Below are positions 42,464-51,567 of a stretch of DNA of 64,000 nucleotides, piece after piece. The translations under genes were made by a program, and so were the position numbers. Positions within the stretch are counted from its first letter, which is position 1. Every line of letters starts with the position of its first letter. A model generated the notes under the pieces. That model had not been told where the DNA came from and ran no database searches. It saw nothing but the letters and a program-made list of their open reading frames with translations. Source of the DNA: VRUE01 sp035712345 (GTDB lineage: Bacteria; Actinomycetota; Thermoleophilia; Solirubrobacterales; 70-9); NCBI GenBank assembly GCA_035712345.1, contig DASTAY010000035.1:112990-176989 (forward strand), written 5' to 3'.

Positions 42464-42470
42464 TCATCGG

Positions 42471-45095
42471 GTGAGAGCCAGCGAGATACGCGACACCTTC
42501 CTCGATTTCTTCGCCGAGCGTGGGCACCGGATCGTGTCCTCGGCCTCGCTCGTGCCCTCCGTCCACGATCCCTCGGTGCTGCTCACCACCGCCGGCATGC
42601 AGCCCTTCAAGCCCTATTTCCTCGGCCGCGAGCGACCGCCGGCGCCGCGCCTGGCCGACGTGCAGAAATGCTTCCGCACGACCGACATCGAGGAGGTCGG
42701 CAACACCGCCCGCCACCTCACCTTCTTCGAGATGCTCGGCAACTGGAGCTTCGGCGACTACTTCAAGGCCGAGTCGATCCCCTGGGGCTGGGAGCTGGCG
42801 ACGCAGGGTTTCGGCATGGATCCGGAGAAGATCTGGGCGACGGTCTTCGGCGGCGACGAGGAGCTCGGCCTCGGGCCGGACACCGAGGCGATCGAGATCT
42901 GGAAGAGCGTCGGCATGCCCGAGGAGCGGATCGTCCTGCTCGGTCGCGAGGACAACTTCTGGCAGGCGGGGCCGAGCGGCCCGTGCGGCCCCTGCTCGGA
43001 GCTCTACCTCGACCGCGGCGAGGCCTTCGGCGCCGCCGGCGAGCGCCCGGGCGACGACACCGATCGCTTCCTCGAGTTCTGGAACCACGTCTTCATGACC
43101 TACGACCTCTCCCCGGATGGGGAGCTGACCGAGCTGCCGATGCGCAACATCGACACCGGCATGGGGCTCGACCGGATGGCGGCGATCCTCCAGGACGTGC
43201 CCTCGGTCTTCGAGACCGACCTGATCCGGCCGTCGATCGACCTCGCCGAGGAGCTCAGCGGCCATTCCTATGACGAGGGCGGGGCGGTGACGCGGGCGAT
43301 GCGGATCGTCGCCGACCACTCGCGCGGCGCCGCCTTCCTGATCGCCGACGGCGTCGTCCCCTCCAACGAGGACCGTGGCTACATCCTGCGCCGGATCATG
43401 CGCCGCGCGATCCAGCAGGGCCGCACGCTCGGCCTCGAGGCGCCCTGGCTGGGCCGCTTCGCCGAGCGCGCGATCGAGGTGATGGGCGGCGCTTACCCCG
43501 AGCTGGTCGCCGAGCGGGCGACGATCGCCCGCTGGGTCGACGACGAGGAGGAGAGCTTCGGCCGCACGCTCGATCGGGGCAGCGAGCTGCTCGAGCGTCT
43601 GATCGCCGAGGCGCAGGGGACGGAGACCTCCTGGATCGACGCCGCCGACGCCTTCAAGCTGCACGACACCTACGGCTTTCCCTACGACCTGACCAAGGAG
43701 CTGCTCGCCGACCGGGGCCTCTCCGTCGACGACGGCGGCTTCGAGGAGCTGATGGAGGAGCAGCGCCGACGCGCTCGCGTCGGCGCTGCCACCGCGCACG
43801 GGTCCGAGGACCGTCACGAGCGGGTTGTCGCCTTCGCCGGCGCCGCGCCGCCGACGCGCTTCGTCGGCTACGAGACGCTGCGTGCGACCACCGGCCTGGC
43901 GGCCGTCTCCGCGGAGGACGGTCGCGCGCTGGTCAAGCTCGAGGAGAGCCCCTTCTACGCCGAGGGGGGCGGACAGGTCGCCGATTCCGGCCTGCTGCGC
44001 TGGCCAGGCGGCGAGGCGCGGGTGCTCGACGTCTACCGTGTGGGGGAAGACCAGGCGCTCGAGGTCGAGCCGGCGGAGGGGGCCGTGGAGGCGGGCGTCG
44101 CGGTCGAGGCGCTGGTCGACCACGAGAGCCGTCACGCGACGATGCGCAACCACACCGCGACCCACCTCCTGCACGCCGCCCTGCGCGAGCGCCTCGGCGA
44201 CCACGTGCGCCAGGCGGGCTCCGCCGTGCGCCCCGACAAGCTGCGCTTCGACTTCACCCACGGGCAGGCGCTCGCCGTCGAGGACCTCGACGCGATCGAG
44301 GATCAGGTCAACGAGTGGATCAAGGCGAGTCGCCCCGTGCGCTGGCTGGAGATGGAGCGCCCCGAGGCCGAAGCCCTCGGCGCGATGGCCCTCTTCGGCG
44401 AGAAATACGGCGAGTGGGTGCGGGTGGTCGAGGTCGACGGGGTCTCGCGTGAGCTCTGCGGCGGGACCCACGTCCCAAACACCGCCGAGGTCGGCATCTT
44501 CAAGATCTCCTCCGAGGGGTCCAGCGCCGCGAACGTGCGGCGGATCGAGGCGTTGACCGGCCCCGCGGCGATCGACTGGTTCCGCGCCGAGGAGCGACGC
44601 CTGCGCGAGGTCGGCGAGCTGCTCGGCTCGCCCCAGGACCCGTTGACCGGCGCGAAGCGTGCGGCCGAGCGGCTGCGCGAGGCGGGGGAGGGCGAGAAGC
44701 AGGCGGCGAGGCAGATGCTCGGCGACGAGGCGGAGCGTCTCGTCGCCGCCGCCGAGCAGGTCGGGGAGCTGAGGATCCTCGCCGCGCAGGCGCCGACCGC
44801 CGACCAGAAGCGGCTGCTCGAGCTGGCCAACCGGGTGCAGTCGAAGCTCGGCGGCGAGTCTGCGATCGCGCTCGGCGGCGCGGAGGGCGAGCGAGTCGGC
44901 CTCGTCGTGCTGGTCTCCAAGGGTGCGGTGGGCGCCGGCGTCTCGGCCGCGAGCGTGGTGCGCGAGGCGGCTGGGGTCGTGGGCGGCGGAGGCGGAGGGC
45001 GTGACGACATGGCCCAGGCCGGGGGGAAGGACGCTTCGAAGCTGGCCGAGGCGCTGGAGACGGCGCGGCGGGCGATCGCAGCGGGGGCGTCCTAG
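42471..45095 (+). CDS. alaS: Alanyl-tRNA synthetase
   Basis: 874 aa. Catalytic core: FFAERGHRIVSSASLVP, TTAGMQPFKPYFLG, CFRTTDIEEVGNTARHLTFF, GNWSFGDYFK, GPCGPCSELY and MGLDRMAAIL. Editing domain zinc ligands: HTATHLLHAAL and ELCGGTHVPNT. The C-terminal region has a coiled-coil and the DHHA1-like GGGGRDDMAQAGG. Full length and canonical, GTG start. The stop TAG overlaps the ruvX GTG. Confidence 0.97.
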   Translation: MRASEIRDTFLDFFAERGHRIVSSASLVPSVHDPSVLLTTAGMQPFKPYFLGRERPPAPRLADVQKCFRTTDIEEVGNTARHLTFFEMLGNWSFGDYFKAESIPWGWELATQGFGMDPEKIWATVFGGDEELGLGPDTEAIEIWKSVGMPEERIVLLGREDNFWQAGPSGPCGPCSELYLDRGEAFGAAGERPGDDTDRFLEFWNHVFMTYDLSPDGELTELPMRNIDTGMGLDRMAAILQDVPSVFETDLIRPSIDLAEELSGHSYDEGGAVTRAMRIVADHSRGAAFLIADGVVPSNEDRGYILRRIMRRAIQQGRTLGLEAPWLGRFAERAIEVMGGAYPELVAERATIARWVDDEEESFGRTLDRGSELLERLIAEAQGTETSWIDAADAFKLHDTYGFPYDLTKELLADRGLSVDDGGFEELMEEQRRRARVGAATAHGSEDRHERVVAFAGAAPPTRFVGYETLRATTGLAAVSAEDGRALVKLEESPFYAEGGGQVADSGLLRWPGGEARVLDVYRVGEDQALEVEPAEGAVEAGVAVEALVDHESRHATMRNHTATHLLHAALRERLGDHVRQAGSAVRPDKLRFDFTHGQALAVEDLDAIEDQVNEWIKASRPVRWLEMERPEAEALGAMALFGEKYGEWVRVVEVDGVSRELCGGTHVPNTAEVGIFKISSEGSSAANVRRIEALTGPAAIDWFRAEERRLREVGELLGSPQDPLTGAKRAAERLREAGEGEKQAARQMLGDEAERLVAAAEQVGELRILAAQAPTADQKRLLELANRVQSKLGGESAIALGGAEGERVGLVVLVSKGAVGAGVSAASVVREAAGVVGGGGGGRDDMAQAGGKDASKLAEALETARRAIAAGAS

Positions 45096-45502
45096 TGCGT
45101 GTGCTGGCGCTCGACCACGGCACCGCCCGGATCGGCTGCGCGATCTCCGACCCGAGTGGCACGCTGGCGACGCCGCTGCCGACGATCGAACCGCCGCAGG
45201 CACGCGCCGTCGTAGATCTGGTCGCCAAGCACGAGGTCGAGCGCGTCGTCGTCGGCCTGCCCCTGCACCTGAGCGGCGAAGAAGGCTCCCAGGCCGCCCT
45301 CGCGCGCAGCTTCTGCGTCGAACTGGAAGCGATGCTCGACGTCCCGGTCGAGACCTACGACGAGCGGTTGACCACGCGCATGGCCGAGGCGAGCAAGCGC
45401 GAAGGGGCGAGCGCCGCGCCGGACTCGCTCGCCGCCGCCCACCTGCTGCAGGCCTACCTCGCTGGCCAGGCGGCGATCGGGGGCACCGACGAGGATGAGT
45501 GA
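45095..45502 (+). CDS. ruvX: Putative pre-16S rRNA nuclease YqgF/RuvX
   Basis: 135 aa RNase-H-like fold: VLALDHGTARIGCAISDPSG at the start (Asp), VVVGLPLHLSGEEGSQA, VETYDERLTTRMAEA, and ending DSLAAAHLLQAYL. Processes the 5' end of 16S rRNA or resolves recombination intermediates. Starts on GTG overlapping the alaS stop, and its end overlaps mltG by 8 nt, so the three genes are coupled. Confidence 0.9.
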   Translation: MRVLALDHGTARIGCAISDPSGTLATPLPTIEPPQARAVVDLVAKHEVERVVVGLPLHLSGEEGSQAALARSFCVELEAMLDVPVETYDERLTTRMAEASKREGASAAPDSLAAAHLLQAYLAGQAAIGGTDEDE

Positions 45503-46358
45503 TGAGGCGACGGCCCTGCGGCGGGAACGACGCAGGGCCACCCAGCGCGTGCGGAAAAGGCGCCGCCGCCTGCTGTTCGCGGGGCTCGGCGTGGTGCTGC
45601 TGGCGATCCTCGCCGCGGCGGGCCTCGCCTACCGTCACTTCCACAACCCGGCGCCGCCGCCGGCGCCGGAACCGAAGACGATCACGCTGACGATCCCCGA
45701 GGGGTATGACCGCGAGCAGACCGCCCAGCTCACTCGCGAAGCCGGGCTGAAGGGCGACTACCTGAAGGCCAGCAAGGGCCATGAGGGCTTCCTCTTCCCC
45801 GACACCTTCGAGCTCGACAAGGGCGCCCCCGTCGCCGACCTCGTCCAGCTGCAGCTCGAAGACTTCAAGCGCCGAGTCGCCGGCGTCGACATGGCCTACG
45901 CCCGCTCGAAGAACCTGACCACGCACGACGTGGTCACGATCGCCTCGATGATCGAGCGCGAGGCGGGGGTCGAAAGCCAGCGCAAGCTCGTCGCGGCCGT
46001 GATCTACAACCGCCTGCACGAAGGGATTCCGCTCGGCATCGACGCAACGGTCCGCTTCGCCACCGGCAACTACGACCGGCCGCTGACCGAATCGGAACTG
46101 GCGGTCGACTCGCCCTACAACACGAGGGTCAACGCGGGCCTGCCGCCGGGCCCGATCGACAGTCCCGGACTGGCGTCGATCGAAGCGGCGGCGCACCCGG
46201 CGAAGGTCGGTTATCTCTATTACGTGACCGAGCCCGGCGCCTGTGGAAAGCTCGCCTTCTCGGATACCGCGGCCGAATTCGAAGCCGACGTCGCCCGCTA
46301 CAACGAAGCGCGCGAAGCGGCCGGCGGCGAATCGCCCGATACCTGCGCGGAAGAATGA
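45495..46358 (+). CDS. mltG: Endolytic murein transglycosylase MltG
   Basis: 287 aa. A basic N-terminus (RRERRRATQRVRKRRRR) and one helix (LLFAGLGVVLLAILAAAGLAY) anchor the periplasmic-type domain outside. The LysM-like region (TIPEGYDREQTAQLTREAGL) leads to the catalytic TIASMIEREAGVES (Glu), LVAAVIYNRL and SPYNTRVNAGLPPGPI. It cuts nascent glycan strands and so sets chain length. Slightly short for the family. Glu codons are mostly GAA in the extracellular half. Confidence 0.93.
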   Translation: MSDEATALRRERRRATQRVRKRRRRLLFAGLGVVLLAILAAAGLAYRHFHNPAPPPAPEPKTITLTIPEGYDREQTAQLTREAGLKGDYLKASKGHEGFLFPDTFELDKGAPVADLVQLQLEDFKRRVAGVDMAYARSKNLTTHDVVTIASMIEREAGVESQRKLVAAVIYNRLHEGIPLGIDATVRFATGNYDRPLTESELAVDSPYNTRVNAGLPPGPIDSPGLASIEAAAHPAKVGYLYYVTEPGACGKLAFSDTAAEFEADVARYNEAREAAGGESPDTCAEE

Positions 46359-47161
46359 GGCGCCTCGCCGTCCTCGGCCACCCCGTCGCCCACTCGCGCT
46401 CTCCGGCGATGCACAACGCGGCGCTGGCCGAGCTGGGGCTCTCGGGCGAGTGGAGCTACGAGGCGATCGACCTGGCGCCCGACGAGTTCGAGCGGCGGGC
46501 GCGGGCGATGGAGGGGGAGGGGTTCGCAGGGGCAAACGTCACCGTGCCGCACAAGGGCGCGGCGCTCTCGCTGGCCGACTCGCTCTCGGAGACCGCGCGT
46601 GAGATCGGCGCCGCCAACACGCTCAGCTTCGCGGCGGGAGAGATCCGCGCCGACAACACCGACGCGCAGGGGCTGCTCGATGCCCTGCCGGAGTCCCCCG
46701 CGGGCAAGCGGGCGTTGGTGCTGGGCGCCGGCGGGGCGGCCCGCGCCGTCGTCTGGGCGCTGGTCCGCGAGGGCGCCAAAGTCGACGTTTGGAACCGCAC
46801 GGCGCTGAGCGCCGAGCACCTCTGCGCGGAGTTGGGCGGCAGGCCTATCGAAGGTCTCGACCTTCGTAACTACGACCTGATCGTCAACTCGACTTCCGTC
46901 GGCTTGCGAGGCGAGGACCCCTTCGTCGAGCTTCCGTTCGGTGTAGAGGCTCTCGAAGAGCACCACACCGTCGTCGACCTCGTCTACGGCTCGGCTCCGT
47001 CCCGGTTGCTCACGATTGCAGCTTTTGTCGGAGCGAGCGTCGTCAGCGGAATCGAGGTACTCGTCCGCCAAGGCGCGCTGTCGCTCGAAATCTGGACCGA
47101 CAGGCCCGCACCTCTCGAGACCATGCGCCGCGCCGCGCTCGAGCAGGGCCTATCCCGGTAG
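46355..47161 (+). CDS. aroE: Shikimate dehydrogenase
   Basis: 268 aa. Reduces 3-dehydroshikimate with NADPH. Motifs: GHPVAHSRSPAMHNAAL (catalytic Lys lies in the later NVTVPHKGAAL), GAANTL, DNTDAQGLL (Asp), VLGAGGAARAVVWAL (NADPH site), WNRTALSAE and the end DLVYGSAPSRLLT. The final residues fall in the left arm of the nested palindrome copy 2. ATGA overlap with mltG. It starts the aro group that runs to 50466. Confidence 0.96.
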   Translation: MRRLAVLGHPVAHSRSPAMHNAALAELGLSGEWSYEAIDLAPDEFERRARAMEGEGFAGANVTVPHKGAALSLADSLSETAREIGAANTLSFAAGEIRADNTDAQGLLDALPESPAGKRALVLGAGGAARAVVWALVREGAKVDVWNRTALSAEHLCAELGGRPIEGLDLRNYDLIVNSTSVGLRGEDPFVELPFGVEALEEHHTVVDLVYGSAPSRLLTIAAFVGASVVSGIEVLVRQGALSLEIWTDRPAPLETMRRAALEQGLSR

Positions 47162-47259
47162 GGGTGAAACGTCTTGTACTTTTTCGTTGAGCGCAGCGGG
47201 TGTCAGCTCAACCCCGGTCCACCGAAAAAGTTAAGTGGAACCCCTGCCGGGATAGGCCC
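47146..47259. repeat. Nested inverted-repeat element, copy 2
   Basis: 114 bp, inverse-oriented relative of 3952-4058. Outer arms GGGCCTATCCCGGTAGGGGT (47146-47165) and 47240-47259 pair over 20 bp with one G-T wobble; relative to copy 1 the arm ends are changed on both sides in a compensatory way (GCGATC/GATCGC versus CCTATC/GATAGG). Inner arms ACTTTTTCG (47178-47186) and CGAAAAAGT (47223-47231). The loop holds TTGAGC/GCTCAA. It covers the aroE stop codon. Confidence 0.85.
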
Positions 47260-47292
47260 CGGAGCGTGCGCCCGCCTATAGCCTTGGCGCCG

Positions 47293-48465
47293 ATGAGCAC
47301 GCGCTTCAGATTCACCACCGCAGGAGAGTCGCACGGGCCTGGCCTGGTGGCGATCGTCGAGGGCATGCCCGCCGGGCTGGAGCTCGACCGTGAGGCGCTC
47401 GATCGCGACATGGCCCGGCGCCAGCTCGGCCACGGTCGCGGCGGCCGGATGAAGATCGAGACCGACACGGTCGAGATCCGCTCCGGGGTGCGCCACGGGC
47501 GCACCCTGGGCAGCCCGATCGCCGTCCTCGTCGCCAACCGCGACTACGCCAACTGGGAGGAGAGGATGAACCCCTGGCCGGTCGAGGGGTTCGAGCCAGA
47601 CGAGGTCCACCTGCCGCGGCCCGGGCACGCCGATCTCGTCGGCGCCCAGAAGTACGGCCATGGGGACATCCGCAACGTGCTCGAGCGCGCCAGCGCCCGC
47701 GAGACGGCTGCGCGCGTGGCGGCGGGGTCGCTCGCCCGTGGCCTGTTGAGCGCGCTGGGCGTGAGCGTCTACAGCCATGTCACCCAGATCGCCTCGGTCA
47801 GGGCGTCGGAGCAGCCCGATCTGACCCCCGACGATTTCGCCTCGGTCGACGAGGACCCGGTGCGCTGTCTCGACCCCGAGGCGAGCGTGGCGATGGTCGA
47901 GGAGATCAACCGCCTGCGCAAGGCCAACGAGAGCCTCGGCGGCAGCTTCGAGGTGCGCGTCTTCGGCCTCGTCCCCGGCCTCGGCTCCCACATCTCCTGG
48001 GAAGAGCGCCTGGACGGGCAGCTCGCCGGCGCGGTCGCCTCGATCCAGTCGGTCAAGGGGGTTGCGATCGGCGAGGCCTGGGACGTCGCCGGGCGCCCCG
48101 GCTCGGAGGCGCACGACGAGATCTTCTGGTCCGAGAAGCACGGCTACCAGCGAGAGACGAACCACGCGGGCGGCCTCGAGGGCGGCATGACCAACGGCCA
48201 GCCGCTCTCGGTGCGGGCGGCGATCAAGCCGATCTCGACCCTGACCAAGCCGCTGCGCTCTGTCGACACCGAGACCAAGCAGCCGGCCCAGGCGCTGCGC
48301 GAGCGCACCGACTCGACCGTCGTCCCCGCGGCCGCCGTGGTCGGCGAGGCGATGGTCTGCCTGACCCTGGCGCGCTGCTATCGGGAGAAGCTCGGCGGCG
48401 ACCACATCGACGACGTGCTCGCCGCCCTCGACGCATACAAGCGCCGCATCGACTTCCGCGGGTGA
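47293..48465 (+). CDS. aroC: Chorismate synthase
   Basis: 390 aa, FMN-dependent conversion of EPSP to chorismate. The start MSTRFRFTTAGESHGPGLVAIV is canonical. RRQLGHGRGGRMKIETD, HADLVGAQKYGHGDIRNVLE, RASARETAARVAAG, GGSFEVRVFGLVPGLGS, HAGGLEGGMTNG and TDSTVVPAAAVVGEAM follow. ATG 47293 chosen; the frame is open further upstream into the repeat. Followed 5 nt later by aroKB. Confidence 0.97.
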   Translation: MSTRFRFTTAGESHGPGLVAIVEGMPAGLELDREALDRDMARRQLGHGRGGRMKIETDTVEIRSGVRHGRTLGSPIAVLVANRDYANWEERMNPWPVEGFEPDEVHLPRPGHADLVGAQKYGHGDIRNVLERASARETAARVAAGSLARGLLSALGVSVYSHVTQIASVRASEQPDLTPDDFASVDEDPVRCLDPEASVAMVEEINRLRKANESLGGSFEVRVFGLVPGLGSHISWEERLDGQLAGAVASIQSVKGVAIGEAWDVAGRPGSEAHDEIFWSEKHGYQRETNHAGGLEGGMTNGQPLSVRAAIKPISTLTKPLRSVDTETKQPAQALRERTDSTVVPAAAVVGEAMVCLTLARCYREKLGGDHIDDVLAALDAYKRRIDFRG

Positions 48466-48469
48466 GCCC

Positions 48470-50008
48470 GTGAACCGTCCCGCGATCGTCTTCATCGGCT
48501 TCATGGGAGCCGGTAAGTCGACCGCCGCGGCCGCCGCGGCGCGCGATGCGGGGGTGGACGCGGTCGACACCGACACCCTGCTGGAACGCCGGCTCGGCAC
48601 GACGATCGACGAGTTCTTCGCCGCCAACGGGGAGGAGGAGTTCCGCCGCCACGAGGAGGCTCTGGCGACGGAGCTGCTCGAAAGAGCCGAAGGGGGGGCG
48701 ATCGCGCTCGGCGGCGGCAGCGTGCTCTCGCCCGCGGTTCGCGACGCCCTCGCCCGCCACACGGTGGTCTGGCTGCAGGTCGACCCCGACGTCGCGTGGC
48801 GCCGCGTCGAGGGGGCGGGCCGGCCGCTGGCGCGCGACGGCGCCGATTTCGAGGCCTTGCTGGAGGAGCGGATATCGCTATATGAGTCGCTGGCCGACGT
48901 CGTCGTAATGCCCTCGCCGCTCGATGCGGTGGAGAGGGCGCTGCCGGCCCTGCGCGCCCTCGCCGACCTGCCGTCGGGAACCAAGTTGCTGTGGGCCGCA
49001 AGCGCCTCCGGCGAGTATCCGATCGTCGTCGGCCCGGGCCTGCTCGGCAGCGGGTGGTGGCCGCTGGAGGGGCGCCGCTTCGGCGTCAGCGACGCGGCGG
49101 TCGGGCCGCTCTACGCAAGCCGGTTGCAGCCGCTCGAGGCCCTGGTCGAGATCCCGCCCGGGGAGGAGGCGAAGACGATGGCCGAGGCCGAGCGGGTCCT
49201 GCGCGAGCTTGCCCGGGCCGGGATGAGCCGCGAAGATCACGTCGCCGCGCTCGGCGGGGGAGTCGTCGGCGACCTGGCCGGGTTCTGCGCTCACACCTAC
49301 CAGCGCGGCGTCCCGGTCGTCCAGGTCCCGACCACGCTGGTCGCGCAAGTCGACTCCGCCTATGGCGGCAAGACCGGCGTCGACCTGCCCGAGGGCAAGA
49401 ACTACGCCGGCGCCTACCACCTGCCCGCCGCGGTGATCGCCGATACCGGGACGCTGGCGACCCTGCCCGCGGAGGAGCTCGCGGCGGGCTTCGTCGAGGC
49501 GCTGAAGACGGGGCTGCTGGCGGGGGGCGCGCTCTGGGAGCGGGTGCGTTCGATCGAGTCGCTCGAGCCGGCCGGGCTGGACGACGTCGTCTTCGCCTGC
49601 GCCCGCTTCAAGTGCGAGGTCGTCGCGGCCGACGAGCGCGACGCGGGGCTGCGGCACACCCTCAACCTCGGCCACACGGTCGGCCACGCGATCGAGGCGG
49701 CGAGCGGCTATGCACGCTACCGCCACGGCGAGGCGGTCGGGCTGGGGCTGCTGGCGGCGCTGCGGCTCTCCGAGGCGCCGCATCTGCGCGAAGAGGTCGT
49801 CGAGCTGTTGGGGCGTCATGGGTTGCCGACGGGGTTGGACCCGGCGGTCGACGCCGACGGCATCCTCGCGGCCCTGCAGCGCGACAAGAAGCGCACCGCC
49901 GCCGGGGTCGGATTCGTCCTGCTCGCCGAGCCGGGGGCGCCGCGCGTGGGGCAGATGCTCGATCCGGCTAAGGTCAGGCTCGCCGTCGAGGAGCTGTACG
50001 AGAGATGA
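48470..50008 (+). CDS. aroKB: Fused shikimate kinase / 3-dehydroquinate synthase
   Basis: 512 aa. Residues 1-~165: shikimate kinase with Walker A FIGFMGAGKSTAA, TDTLLERRLGTTIDEFFAAN, FRRHEEA, ALGGGSVLS and RPLARDG. Residues ~170-512: DHQ synthase with PPGEEAKT, GGGVVGDLAGFCAHTYQRG, PTTLVAQVDSAYGGKTGVDL, GFVEALKTGLL, and the zinc ligands in LNLGHTVGHAIE and YRHGEAVGLG. Two non-consecutive shikimate steps on one chain, separate from AroQ and AroE in the same operon. GTG start. Confidence 0.96.
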   Translation: MNRPAIVFIGFMGAGKSTAAAAAARDAGVDAVDTDTLLERRLGTTIDEFFAANGEEEFRRHEEALATELLERAEGGAIALGGGSVLSPAVRDALARHTVVWLQVDPDVAWRRVEGAGRPLARDGADFEALLEERISLYESLADVVVMPSPLDAVERALPALRALADLPSGTKLLWAASASGEYPIVVGPGLLGSGWWPLEGRRFGVSDAAVGPLYASRLQPLEALVEIPPGEEAKTMAEAERVLRELARAGMSREDHVAALGGGVVGDLAGFCAHTYQRGVPVVQVPTTLVAQVDSAYGGKTGVDLPEGKNYAGAYHLPAAVIADTGTLATLPAEELAAGFVEALKTGLLAGGALWERVRSIESLEPAGLDDVVFACARFKCEVVAADERDAGLRHTLNLGHTVGHAIEAASGYARYRHGEAVGLGLLAALRLSEAPHLREEVVELLGRHGLPTGLDPAVDADGILAALQRDKKRTAAGVGFVLLAEPGAPRVGQMLDPAKVRLAVEELYER

Positions 50009-50466
50009 CCTCCGCCCACAACCGAGTCGCCGTCCTGCACGGGGTCAACTTCGACATGCTGGAGCGCCGCGATCCCGATGTATACGGGGGGCTCTCGTTG
50101 AGGGAGCTGGAGATGCGGATCCAGGCTGTCGCCCGCGAGCTCGGGCTCGAAGCGATCTTCTTCCAGACCAACTCCGAGGGCGAGTTCGCCGAATACCTGC
50201 ACCGCGCGCCAGAGCTGGCGGACGCGATCGTGATCAACGCCGGCGCCTGGACCCACTACAGCCGCGCGATCGCAGACGCGCTCGAGCTGACTGGCCTGCC
50301 GGCGGTCGAGGTCCACCTCTCCGACGTCGAGTCGCGCCAGGACTGGCGCCGGCTGTCGGTCTTCGACGGCCTCGTGCTGGAGAAGGTTTCGGGCAAGGGC
50401 CCGGACGGCTACCGCGACGCGCTCGCCAGGTTGGCCCGCGAGCTCGACGTCTCCGGCGGCGCATGA
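50005..50466 (+). CDS. aroQ: Type II 3-dehydroquinate dehydratase, divergent
   Basis: 153 aa. Dehydrates 3-dehydroquinate. Lid Arg and catalytic Tyr are in LERRDPDVYGGLSL, QTNSEGEFAEYLHRA is the trimer/dodecamer region, VINAGAWTHYSRAIADAL holds the Asn and His, and AVEVHLSDVESRQDWRR the second His and Arg. The usual GPNLNLLG start is replaced by GVNFDMLE, and INPAAYTH by INAGAWTH, so it is a divergent member, but all catalytic residues are kept. Overlaps both neighbours by 4 nt. Confidence 0.88.
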   Translation: MTSAHNRVAVLHGVNFDMLERRDPDVYGGLSLRELEMRIQAVARELGLEAIFFQTNSEGEFAEYLHRAPELADAIVINAGAWTHYSRAIADALELTGLPAVEVHLSDVESRQDWRRLSVFDGLVLEKVSGKGPDGYRDALARLARELDVSGGA

Positions 50467-51521
50467 GCGGTCGCGGCGAGCGCCTCGCGGCTTCGCTGCC
50501 CGCGCGCGAGCTCGACATGATGCTCGTCACCGAGCTGGTCAACGTCCGCTACCTGACCGGATTCACCGGCACCAATGGGGCTTGTATCTGCGGATCGGAC
50601 CTCCGCCTCTTTCTCACGGACTTCCGCTATACCGAGCGGGCCGCGGCGGAGGTCGAGGGGTGGGAGACGATCACCGTCACCGACGACTGGCTCGGTGGCA
50701 TCGCCGCCCATCTCTCCGGCCGCTTCGGCTTCGAGGACGATCACGTCTCGGTTCGCCTGCTGGAGCGTCTGCGCGGCAAGCTCGCCGAGGGAGTGGAGCC
50801 GGTTGCCGCGGGGGGCGCGGTCGAGGCGCTGCGCAGGGTCAAGGACGCCGAGGAGCTCGCCGCGATCGAGGCCGCCTCCGAGCTCGCTGACGAGGTCTGG
50901 CGCTGGAGCCTCGAGCGTGGCCTCGGCGGCCGCAGCGAGCGCGATGTGGCCAGCGGCGCCGAAGCCCGCATCCGCGAGCTCGGCGGCGAGCCGTCCTTCC
51001 CGGCGATCGTCGCCGCCGGCCCCAACGGGGCGCTGCCGCATGCGGAGCCCGGCGAGCGCACGATCGGGGAGGGGGAGCTGGTCGTCTTCGACATGGGGGC
51101 CAAGCTCGACGGCTACTGCTCGGACGGGACCCGCACCTACGCGGTCGGCGAGCCGGGCGAGCGCGCCCGTGAGGTCTATGGGACCGTGCTCGCCGCGCAG
51201 GCGGCGGCACTCGACGCGGTCGCCGCCGGCATCGGCGGCGAGGCGCTGGACGGAGTCGCACGCGAGGGGATCGCCGCCGCCGGCTACGGCGACCGGTTCG
51301 GCCACGGCCTCGGCCACGGCGTCGGCCTGGAGGTCCACGAGGCGCCACGGGTCTCGCCGCGCTCAGAGGACGTGCTCGCCGCGGGCGAGGTGGTGACGAT
51401 CGAGCCGGGCGTCTATCTGCCGGGCGAGCTGGGCGTGCGGATCGAGGATCTGGTCCTCGTCACGGAGGACGGCTGCCGCAACCTCAGCTCGTTGCCCAAG
51501 GAGCTCCAACTGGTCGAATAG
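50463..51521 (+). CDS. Xaa-Pro aminopeptidase (M24B)
   Basis: 352 aa. N-terminal creatinase-like domain (MMLVTELVNVRYLTGFTGTN) and pita-bread catalytic domain with both metal sites: VVFDMGAKLDGYCSDGTRT (two Asp), FGHGLGHGVGLEVHE (His), VVTIEPGVY (Glu) and GVRIEDLVLV (Glu). Cytosolic. pepQ precedes efp in many actinobacteria; here four other genes come between. ATGA overlap with aroQ. Confidence 0.93.
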   Translation: MSGRGERLAASLPARELDMMLVTELVNVRYLTGFTGTNGACICGSDLRLFLTDFRYTERAAAEVEGWETITVTDDWLGGIAAHLSGRFGFEDDHVSVRLLERLRGKLAEGVEPVAAGGAVEALRRVKDAEELAAIEAASELADEVWRWSLERGLGGRSERDVASGAEARIRELGGEPSFPAIVAAGPNGALPHAEPGERTIGEGELVVFDMGAKLDGYCSDGTRTYAVGEPGERAREVYGTVLAAQAAALDAVAAGIGGEALDGVAREGIAAAGYGDRFGHGLGHGVGLEVHEAPRVSPRSEDVLAAGEVVTIEPGVYLPGELGVRIEDLVLVTEDGCRNLSSLPKELQLVE

Positions 51522-51567
51522 GTGCATTGCTAAGTGCGCGCCGCAGCAGGTCGATGCGGGGCCGGTG

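Noticed and set aside
42453..46535. Very long open frame on the minus strand opposite alaS, ruvX and mltG (1360 codons)
   Set aside because: High GC removes stop codons from antisense frames. The translation is low-complexity Arg/Pro/Ala and lacks motifs, while the plus strand holds canonical AlaRS, RuvX and MltG.
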